DNA of 5,238 nucleotides. Origin: CAYMLL01 sp964390645 (GTDB taxonomy: Bacteria > Planctomycetota > UBA8108). Each line of letters opens with the position of its first letter. The stretch's first letter is position 1. The stretch covers positions 1-5,238 of the forward strand of contig CAYMLL010000430.1 of assembly GCA_964390645.1 (NCBI GenBank), in the 5' to 3' direction. Below are positions 1-5,238 of this stretch, one piece after another. A program made the translations under genes and the position numbers. A model generated the notes under the pieces. The model made no database searches. It was given only the letters and a program-made list of their open reading frames with translations, and was not told the origin of the DNA.

Positions 1-1275
1 GACGCGGATCTTCATCTCGAGAGACTGTTCGCCGTCGAGACGACCGACGAGCGACTCGACCATGTCGAGGTCCTCCGCGGTGCCCGCGACGAGGAGAGAG
101 TTCGACCAGCGGTCGGCGACAAGGCTGATCGGCTGAGGCAGCGGCTCGCCGGGCTCACTCGGGCGATTGAGGAAGAGCTGCTGCAGCGTCGCGCGCAGCT
201 TCTCGGCGCTCGCCTTCTTCAGCGGCAGGATGCGGACGAAGTCCTGGCCGCGGTCGCGCGGCGCATCGAGCGTCTCGATCATTCGATCGATGATCGCGAA
301 GCTCTCGCGGCTGCCGGCGATGAGCAGCGCGTTCGTGCGTGAGTCCGGAGTGACGCTGACGGGAACGAGCCGCTCGGGATCGCCAATCAGGGACTCGCCG
401 GAGCGTCGCGAGTTGAAGAACTGCTGCAGCACCGGCGCGATCCTCGCGGCGCGAGCGTGCTCGAGCGAGTAGACGCGGATTCCGGCCAGCGCGTCGAAGC
501 CCTTGCCGTCGATCTGAGCGATGACCTGCTCGACGACGGAGAGATTCTCTGCGCTCGCCGAGACGATCAGCGTGTTCGTGCGGGGGTCGATCGTGATCGA
601 CAGTCCCATGCGCGGCGCGCGCGCGACCGTCGTCAGCGCTCCTGGGCGATAGAGACCCTGTTGCACGAGCGAGCGGAGCATGGTCGCGGCGCGCTGCGCG
701 TCCGCGTGCTCGAGCACAAAGACCCTCAGAAGGCTGCCTGCAACGGGCGGCACGACGTCGATCTTCTCGAGGAGCGAGCGCAGGATCGTCAGGTTGGCGT
801 CGCTGCAAGTGACGATGAGGCTGTTCGTCAGCACGTCGGTGACGATGTCGACCCGGTCCTTCGCGGCCGTCGTCGTGCCGTCTCCGGCCGACAGGCGAGA
901 GAGGCGACTCGTGAAGAACTGCTGGAGCGTCGCGGCGACGATTCCGGCGTCGTTGTTCTCGAGCCTCAGCACGGTCGTGCTGACACCGGGTGACGCGGGC
1001 TTGTCGAGCTGGAAGATCAGCGAGTCGACGAATGCGTAGGCCTTGTCGTTGCCCGCGACGATCAGCGAATTCGTTCGACCGTCGACCGTGACGACCGCGC
1101 GGTCCTCGTTGCGGATCATCGCGCCGGCGCCCGTGTAGAGGTCGCGGATGACCGCCTGCACGAGCGTGGCCTCGGCGTGCTCGACCGGGTAGAAGCGCAC
1201 GCTTCCGAGGCCGGCAGCTGCCGGAATGTCCAGGGACGTGATGACGTCAGCGATCAGCGGCATCGCGTCGGCGCG
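1..1275 (-). CDS. Continuation of the secretin N-domain repeat protein after the frameshift (R15 end to R20), 3' partial
   Basis: Translating the minus strand in the frame set by position 1 gives 425 codons with no stop, running off the left edge. They encode the last helix of R15 (1275-1228), five complete repeats (R16 1203-1003, R17 981-757, R18 735-508, R19 483-265, R20 243-34) and the first strand of another. The motifs are close to consensus: RTNSLIVAG, LTNSLIVT, RTNTLIVS, RTNALLIAG, WSNSLLVAG. The first in-frame ATG (1263-1261) lies inside the closing helix of R15 and has no ribosome binding site, so it is not a credible gene start; a gene caller could still place one there. The only cysteine of the array is in R17 (codon 807-805). 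No secretin pore domain is reached. This is best read as the downstream part of the same gene. Confidence 0.85.
34..1203 (-). repeat. Secretin N-type domain repeats R16-R20
   Basis: Five regular repeats lie at 1203-1003, 981-757, 735-508, 483-265 and 243-34. First strands and helices are alike: FYPVEHAEA, VLRLENNDA, VFVLEHADA, VYSLEHARA and ILPLKKASA. Second-half motifs are near consensus, each with Asn-[ST/A]-Leu. Repeats of this block resemble one another more than they resemble R3-R6, and R20 shares the LKKASA helix start with R7. Confidence 0.85.
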
Positions 1276-1373
1276 CCCGCCCCCCCCGACCGAGTTGGTC
1301 GTAACCTCCCGCAGAAAACAAAACCCCGCCCACGACGAGCGTGTTCGTCGTCACGTCCGGCTGAATCGTCAAC
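1276..1373 (-). repeat. 49-bp imperfect tandem duplication causing a +1 frameshift
   Basis: Read on the minus strand, 1373-1325 and 1324-1276 are two adjacent 49-base units that both start with GTT and both end in GGGCGGG. Aligned without gaps they agree at 34 of 49 positions. The first unit is the genuine coding copy (residues around DVTTNTLVVGG); the second reads REVTTNSVGGGG in the downstream frame. As 49 is 3 x 16 + 1, the second unit shifts the frame. Deleting it joins the Gly-Gly of R15 directly to RADAMPLIADVI, giving the 16-residue spacing from Gly to Asp seen in R16. Confidence 0.8.
1280..1287. repeat. C8/G8 homopolymer tract within the duplicated unit
   Basis: Eight consecutive C on the plus strand (G8 in the coding sense) lie inside the 49-bp unit. 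Loss of one base would bring the R15 frame into line with the downstream R16-R20 frame, leaving a 16-residue insertion. The tract is a plausible slippage site and also a plausible site for sequencing error. Confidence 0.7.
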
Positions 1374-1573
1374 GCGGCCCTGGCCTTCGGGCGTGTCGTC
1401 GTCTTCGGCTCGATATCGGGGAACGCGAGACGAAGTCTCGAAACGTGAGCGTTGAGTCCGCCCGCTCCCGGTGCGGCGACGTTCGCCTCCGCGAACACGG
1501 CTTGAAGAAGCGGTGAGATCGTTGCCGCCGAAGCGTGCTTGAGACGTATGTGCCTCACCTCGGTGTCCTGGGT
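1325..1573 (-). pseudogene. Continuation of the repeat protein between the TAG and the frameshift (most of repeat R15)
   Basis: This is the same frame as the segment before the TAG. It encodes a normal repeat: strand VRHIRL, helix start KHASAATI, a long loop with an acidic-to-basic stretch, and the strand motif TNTLVVGG. The distance from the last Asp of R14 across the TAG to the first Val-Arg of R15 is the same as in the linker between R13 and R14, so nothing is missing except a sense codon at the stop. A GTG at 1558-1556 could in principle restart translation, but it has no convincing Shine-Dalgarno sequence and would begin exactly on the first strand of the domain. The frame goes wrong at 1324, where a 49-bp duplication begins; translation past it ends out of frame near 1247. 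I treat this as a fragment of the large gene, not a separate gene. Confidence 0.7.
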
Positions 1574-1576
1574 CTA
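1574..1576 (-). other. In-frame TAG interrupting the repeat protein between R14 and R15
   Basis: The minus strand reads GAC CAG ATC GCG TAG ACC CAG GAC, and the reading frame on both sides codes for repeats of the same family. The stop sits in an inter-repeat linker of normal length. It could be a nonsense mutation, a base error, readthrough, or a true C-terminus followed by decayed repeats; the sequence alone does not separate these. Confidence 0.85.
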
Positions 1577-4500
1577 CGCGATCTGGTCTAGATCGTCGAC
1601 GACGCCGAGCGCGAGAGCCACCGTCGCGTCCTGTCCGCTGAGGACCAGCGTGTTCGTCCGCGAGTCGACCGACAGGTTGAGCGGCTGAACGAGCGCCTTG
1701 CCGGACTCGGACTTCGGCTCTCCGATCGCTCCGGATCCGACTCCCAGGGTCTGTCCTTTCTGGAAGATCTCACCGACGATCGACGCGACGATCGACGCGT
1801 CCGTGTTCTCGAGGTGAACGAGTCGTACGGTCACACCGGGCACGACGGGGACCGTGTCCATGCGCTGGATCACCGCGCGCAGCGCGAGCAGGTTCGATGG
1901 CGTCGACGTGACGATCAGCCGGTTCGCGCCGCTGCCTCCCGGCGCGGCATCGGCGAGGATCTTGATCGGCTGCGTCAGGTCGAGAAGGACCGGGAGCCCT
2001 GCCTCGTTGCGAACGCGCAGGTGGCGCACCTGCTCCTGGAGCGCCAGCGCCTCGGGCGTCACGTTGCCGGCAGATCCCGGACGCAGCATCGCCTGCAGGA
2101 CAGTGGCGAGCTGCACGGCGTTTGCCTTCAGCAGGGGCACGATCAGCACCTCGCCCTCGAGGAAGGTCGCCGGCGTGTCGACGCCAACGATGATTTCCTG
2201 AATTTCCTCGAAGAGAGCCGTGCGCGCGCCGATGAGAATCGAGCGCGAGCGCGGGTCGAGATGGACGCTCAGCGGCTCTCCCGGCCGCGTCAGCTTCAGC
2301 TGGGCGACCATCGCCTCGACGAGCGGAAACGCCTTCAGCGGCTCCGCGTGCCGCAGCTCGAAGCGTCGAAAGGCCAGCTGCTGGTTGTCTCCGGAGGCGT
2401 CGAGTTGCGCGATCATCGGCTCGATGAGCACGAAGTCCGCCGGCTTGGCGCGAACGATGACGCTGCGCGAGCGCGGATCGGCGACGACCGAAACGTTCGG
2501 TGGCGGCAGGATCGGCTCGCCGGCGGCCGTCACGCCCGTCGGCAGCTTCGGGTTGAAGAGGTCGTCGAGGATCTTCGCGAGAGTCATGGGGTCGGCCTGG
2601 CGGATCGGGAAGAGCCGGAACTCGGCATCGCCGGCGACCTTCGTGTAGCTGAGCTCCCAGATCAGGTCCTCGATCTGGTCGATCTCCTGCTTCGAGCCGG
2701 AGATCAGCAGGGAGTTCGAGCCCTTGTCGACCGCGATGATGACCCTGCTGCGCTCGCCCGCGGGTTTCTCGTCGGTCGCGGGTTTCTCGTCGGTCGCGGG
2801 TTTCTCGTCGGTCGCGGGCTTCTCGTCGGTCGCGGGCTTCGCGGCGTCACTCTCGGGGCGCTCCTGGGGGATCAGGAAACCCGGCGGTGTGGCTTCGGCT
2901 GCCGCCCCGTCCTCGGTCCCCGCCGCCGGCTCCTTTTCTGCCGCCTTCTCCCTCGCCTTCCCGGACGGCAGTCGCCGCCGCAGTCGCCGCAGCAGCGTCT
3001 GCTTCCTCCGCGGCAGACGATCCGTGATCTCGACATCCGACTCCGAGATCTGCGTGTAGAGGTTCTGGATGAGGAGCGCCATCTGCTCCGCCGGAATCGT
3101 CGTCAGAGGCACGACTCGCACGTGGATGTCCTCCTTCGGCGGCGAGCTGTCGAGCTTCCGGATCACGTCGCGCAGGTAGTTGAGGTCGTCGTGGCGTGCG
3201 ACGATCGACAGAGCGTTGCTGTACTGGTCGGTCTCGATGACCGGACGGTCCTCGTGCGACCGGCCGTGGTACATCGATCGCAGCTGTCCAGCGAGTGTGC
3301 GAGCCTCGAGGTTCTTCAGCGGCACGAAGTGCCAGTGGCGGTCGGGCGGCCTCGGAGCGGCGTCGAAGTCGGCGAGGAGCTTCTCGACCAGCGAGTAGTA
3401 CACCGGGCTCGCGGAAATGAAGATGCTGTTCGTGCGGTGGTGCGCCGAGATCGTCACCGGAGGCACCCGCTCTCCGGGATTGCGGGCGGCTTGCTGGCGC
3501 AGGATCTGATCGAGGAGCCCGCGCAGCAGCTGGGAGACCTCGTGGGCGCGTCCGTGCTGCAGGCGGAAGATGCGCAGATCGATGCCGCCGCCCGTCGACT
3601 CCTGGTCGAGGCCGTCGATGAGCTCGAGGACTTCCTTCACCTCGTCCTCGGGTCCGTGGATCAGCAGGCTGTTCGAGTTCGCCTCGGGCGTGATCGACAC
3701 TCTGTGCGACTGCCCCGGCTTCTGCCTCGTGCGGAGCGAGTCGCTGATCGATCGGGAGAGCGTCGCCGCGCTCGCCTTCTTCAGCTTCACCATCCTGAAC
3801 ACGGCGGGCACGCCGGCCTCGAGCTTGTCGAGGCTCTCGATGATCTGCTCGGCGAGCGTGATCATCTCGGGCGTGCCGCTGACGACCACCGCTCCGAGCG
3901 AGCGAGCGGGGGAGATGCGCGTCGGCACCGACCGGCGAAGACCCTCGCGTTTCTCGTCGGCGAGCATCATCTGCAGCAGGCGCGCGACCTCGTCCGCGTC
4001 GCCGGCCTTCAGCGCGAAGGTCTTCGTCTGCGCCGTGATGAGTGCGTCGGCCTGCATCTCCTGGATGACCTTTTGGATGCGCGTGTGCTGATCCGGCGTC
4101 GCGGCGACGATGAGGCGTGCTGTGGCCAGATCGGCCTCGAAGCGTGGCGTGACACTTCCGGGAGTGCGCTCTCCGGAGACGAAGACGCGGCCCAGCGCGG
4201 CCGCGGCCTCCTTCGAGTTTCCGTTCGCGAGCCGGTACGTCCTCACCTCGAGCGTCGCGGGCTTTTTCTGGCCCTCGATCTCCGCGACGAGATTCTCGAT
4301 GCGCTCGAGCATCGCGAGCGGCGCATCGAGGATGACCGTGCGATCGTCGCCGGAAGGCGTCACCGAGATTTTCTCGTCAGGCCGTGTCGATCGGATCTCC
4401 GTCGGGTAGAGCTGGCGGATGACCTCCGCGACCGAGTTTGCCGAGTTGCTTTCGAGCGGGATCACGCGCATCTGTCGCATCGAGCCGCCTTCGTCGACAC

Positions 4501-5238
4501 CCAGGGTCTTGACGATCGCGTCGATGATCGTCATGTGCGTGTCGCTGGCGGTGACGATCAGTCGTCCCGATATCGGGTCGCCGATGACGAGAGCATCGGG
4601 GTTGCCGCCGTCCGCAACGCCGCGAAGCTGCTCCGCGTAGACATCCGTGACGTTCTTCGCCAATCCGATGGCGTCCACGGCGACGCGACCCGGTAGCGAA
4701 AAGGTGCGAACGACGCGCGGATCGGTCTTCTTCACCGAGTCGAGCTGCTCGACGATGACGGCCGCTGACTGCAGGTCCTTCGGCTCTCCGGAGACGACGA
4801 GCGTGTTCGACTTCACATCGGCGCCGACGCTCACGCGGGGCACCATGAGGGTGCCGACTCGCTTTCGCAGCGTCGATGAGAGGATCGTCGACACCTGCTG
4901 CGCGTCAGCGGTCTCGAGTTCGAAGACTCGCGTGTCGGCGGTCTGCGCGGTGACGTCGTCGAGCTCCTTGATGATGGCCTCGATCTCCTCGAGCTCGGCT
5001 CCCGGCGCGCGGACGACGAGCCGGTTCGACGCATCGTCGTGAAGGATGAGCACCTGATCGATCGGCGCGCCAGGTCGCTGGGCCGCCGTGTCCTCGTAGA
5101 GCTGGCGCACCGTCGCCGCGAGGTTCGGTGCGACGGAGTTCGACAGGCTGTAGACCTTGGTCTCGCGCGGGGCGTCGACTCGGCGGACGTCGACCTCGGC
5201 AACGATCTTCTCGACAAGCGGCATCTGCTCCGTGGACG
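1574..5238 (-). CDS. Giant secretin N-domain (NolW-like) repeat protein, 5' partial, ends at in-frame TAG
   Basis: The frame is open from the right edge to a TAG at 1576-1574. The first ATG (5224-5222) is not the real start: five in-frame codons precede it, and the residues around it already form the closing helix of a repeat (VEKIVAEVD). Counting from that ATG there are 1216 residues, holding fourteen full repeats of about 65-100 residues (R1 22-89, R2 97-162, R3 169-241, R4 250-317, R5 324-390, R6 399-466, R7 474-540, R8 549-621, R9 630-692, R10 700-859, R11 867-942, R12 950-1016, R13 1024-1123, R14 1131-1213). The pattern matches secretin N domains, which in known secretins stack as periplasmic rings ahead of the outer-membrane pore. 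No pore domain, signal peptide or membrane segment is visible, so an envelope location is inferred. The segment has no cysteine. The exact role is unknown; a structural or scaffold protein is as likely as a secretin. Confidence 0.9.
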   Translation of the reverse strand, partial: STEQMPLVEKIVAEVDVRRVDAPRETKVYSLSNSVAPNLAATVRQLYEDTAAQRPGAPIDQVLILHDDASNRLVVRAPGAELEEIEAIIKELDDVTAQTADTRVFELETADAQQVSTILSSTLRKRVGTLMVPRVSVGADVKSNTLVVSGEPKDLQSAAVIVEQLDSVKKTDPRVVRTFSLPGRVAVDAIGLAKNVTDVYAEQLRGVADGGNPDALVIGDPISGRLIVTASDTHMTIIDAIVKTLGVDEGGSMRQMRVIPLESNSANSVAEVIRQLYPTEIRSTRPDEKISVTPSGDDRTVILDAPLAMLERIENLVAEIEGQKKPATLEVRTYRLANGNSKEAAAALGRVFVSGERTPGSVTPRFEADLATARLIVAATPDQHTRIQKVIQEMQADALITAQTKTFALKAGDADEVARLLQMMLADEKREGLRRSVPTRISPARSLGAVVVSGTPEMITLAEQIIESLDKLEAGVPAVFRMVKLKKASAATLSRSISDSLRTRQKPGQSHRVSITPEANSNSLLIHGPEDEVKEVLELIDGLDQESTGGGIDLRIFRLQHGRAHEVSQLLRGLLDQILRQQAARNPGERVPPVTISAHHRTNSIFISASPVYYSLVEKLLADFDAAPRPPDRHWHFVPLKNLEARTLAGQLRSMYHGRSHEDRPVIETDQYSNALSIVARHDDLNYLRDVIRKLDSSPPKEDIHVRVVPLTTIPAEQMALLIQNLYTQISESDVEITDRLPRRKQTLLRRLRRRLPSGKAREKAAEKEPAAGTEDGAAAEATPPGFLIPQERPESDAAKPATDEKPATDEKPATDEKPATDEKPAGERSRVIIAVDKGSNSLLISGSKQEIDQIEDLIWELSYTKVAGDAEFRLFPIRQADPMTLAKILDDLFNPKLPTGVTAAGEPILPPPNVSVVADPRSRSVIVRAKPADFVLIEPMIAQLDASGDNQQLAFRRFELRHAEPLKAFPLVEAMVAQLKLTRPGEPLSVHLDPRSRSILIGARTALFEEIQEIIVGVDTPATFLEGEVLIVPLLKANAVQLATVLQAMLRPGSAGNVTPEALALQEQVRHLRVRNEAGLPVLLDLTQPIKILADAAPGGSGANRLIVTSTPSNLLALRAVIQRMDTVPVVPGVTVRLVHLENTDASIVASIVGEIFQKGQTLGVGSGAIGEPKSESGKALVQPLNLSVDSRTNTLVLSGQDATVALALGVVDDLDQIA
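2747..3019 (-). other. Charged low-complexity linker inserted inside repeat R10
   Basis: Residues 736-826 separate the first strand and helix of R10 (VRVVPL, then helix to NLYTQ and the strand SDVEIT) from its second half (RVIIAVDKGSNSLLISG). The first part (about 738-763) is strongly basic, with clusters such as RRLRRRL. The second part is rich in Ala, Glu, Asp, Pro and Thr and ends in the PATDEK repeat. It is expected to be disordered. Other repeats carry loops of roughly 5 to 25 residues at the same place, so this is a large loop expansion within a domain and not a linker between domains. Confidence 0.8.
2761..2840 (-). repeat. 18-bp tandem repeat (about 4.4 copies) encoding PATDEK
   Basis: Four full 18-base units lie at 2761-2778, 2779-2796, 2797-2814 and 2815-2832, followed by eight bases of a fifth. 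The first three are identical; the fourth and the partial fifth share one silent change (ttt to ctt on the plus strand, AAA to AAG for Lys). The unit length is a multiple of three, so copy number can change without breaking the frame. The repeats form the C-terminal part of the linker in R10. Confidence 0.95.
3149..5161 (-). repeat. Secretin N-type domain repeats R1-R9
   Basis: Nine consecutive repeats lie at 5161-4958, 4936-4739, 4720-4502, 4477-4274, 4255-4055, 4030-3827, 3805-3605, 3580-3362 and 3337-3149. Their strand motifs are ASNRLVVRA (R1), KSNTLVVSG (R2), ISGRLIVTA (R3), GDDRTVILD (R4), ATARLIVAA (R5), SLGAVVVSG (R6), NSNSLLIHG (R7), RTNSIFISA (R8) and YSNALSIVA (R9). R3 to R6 have lost the usual Asn, and R3 to R5 also lack the closing Leu-Asp, so this half of the array is the most diverged. 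Linkers between repeats are short and usually contain Pro, Gly or charged residues. Confidence 0.85.
5189..5238 (-). repeat. C-terminal end of a repeat beginning beyond the right edge (R0)
   Basis: The last bases encode STEQMPLVEKIVAEVD, which corresponds to the final helix and the closing Val-Asp of a repeat (compare VEKLLADFD in R8). This shows that the array and the gene extend upstream past the window. Confidence 0.8.

Larger units (their letters stand above)
1586..3127 (-). repeat. Secretin N-type domain repeats R10-R14
   Basis: R10 (3127-2648) is split by the charged linker. R11 (2626-2399) and R12 (2377-2177) share the unusual strand motif DPRSRS followed by [VI]-[IL]-[VI], which suggests they arose from one another. 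R13 (2155-1856) has a long extra stretch of about 45 residues before its second half, including a probable helix (TPEALALQEQVRHL), and the strand motif GANRLIVTS. R14 (1834-1586) returns to consensus with SRTNTLVLSG and closes with DDLD just before the TAG. Confidence 0.82.

Noticed and set aside
155..808. A 217-codon minus-strand open frame overlapping the repeat gene in another frame
   Set aside because: It is Arg- and Ala-rich with no recognisable motif, and the same DNA encodes well-formed repeats R18-R20 in a different frame.
457..993. A 178-codon plus-strand open frame
   Set aside because: It is in codon register opposite R17-R19 and shows the same antisense composition; its stop is the complement of a TCA Ser codon in the sense gene.
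1276..1373. Diversity-generating retroelement style variable repeat
   Set aside because: Such elements change template A positions only. Here C, G and T positions differ as well, and no template repeat elsewhere or reverse transcriptase is visible in the window.
1247..1558. A 103-residue minus-strand gene starting at GTG 1558
   Set aside because: Its first part is repeat R15 of the large gene, and its last residues are out-of-frame translation after the 49-bp duplication. It has no convincing ribosome binding site, so it is a fragment and not an independent gene.
1580..1594. A short inverted repeat (GATCT, five bases, AGATC) beside the TAG
   Set aside because: Arms of five bases are too short to be a terminator, there is no T-tract after it on the coding strand, and similar small palindromes are expected by chance.
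1775..1798. A perfect 12-bp direct duplication (gacgatcgacgc twice)
   Set aside because: It encodes ASIVASIV in the first helix of R14. The helix has the same length as in other repeats, so this is codon-level coincidence in a helix and not an inserted unit.
1814..4696. A 960-codon open frame on the plus strand opposite the repeat protein
   Set aside because: It is exactly in codon register with the minus-strand gene, so its stops correspond to sense TTA, CTA and TCA, which a GC-rich gene avoids. Its product is an Arg/Asp/Leu-rich, low-complexity sequence without any family motif. It ends where the sense strand uses a CTA Leu codon.

Overview
The window lies entirely inside one very long minus-strand coding region, open at both edges, that encodes a tandem array of domains of the secretin N / NolW-like type (the small alpha/beta domains found in front of the pore of type II and III secretion secretins). 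I count about 20 complete repeats and two edge partials. Each starts with a strand of the form V-R-x-[FY]-x-L and a helix beginning around 'xADAxxVAxxL', then has a variable loop, a strand pair around 'D-x-R-[TS]-N-[ST]-L-[IV]-V-x-G', and a final helix ending in 'xxLIxxLD'. No intergenic DNA, RNA gene, promoter, terminator, mobile element or CRISPR array is visible.

Layout in the direction of reading (high to low coordinates): 5238-5189 is the end of a repeat that began outside the window. 5161-1586 holds repeats R1-R14 in one uninterrupted frame of 1216 codons plus five more codons up to the edge. R10 is split by a charged, low-complexity linker (3019-2747) with an 18-bp tandem repeat encoding P-A-T-D-E-K. 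A single in-frame TAG follows at 1576-1574, in the linker before R15. R15 (1561-1228) is intact apart from a 49-bp imperfect tandem duplication (1324-1276) that shifts the frame by one base. R16-R20 (1203-34) then continue in the new frame, without a stop, off the left edge. Removing the 49 bp rejoins R15 exactly at the expected length, so the two lesions interrupt what was, or really is, one reading frame of more than 1,640 residues here.

Organism: the base composition is clearly GC-rich, and over 960 codons the sense strand has no TTA, CTA or TCA codons. Very large proteins with many secretin-N repeats and no obvious pore domain are, as I recall, most often seen in Planctomycetota and related environmental bacteria. 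This is an inference, not something the window proves.

The most interesting points are the unusual size of the array with no secretin pore domain in view, and the paired lesions (TAG plus 49-bp duplication with a C8 tract) within 300 bp. The lesions could be an assembly or sequencing fault, real gene decay, or a length or phase-variable site. The large plus-strand open frame opposite the gene is a codon-bias shadow.
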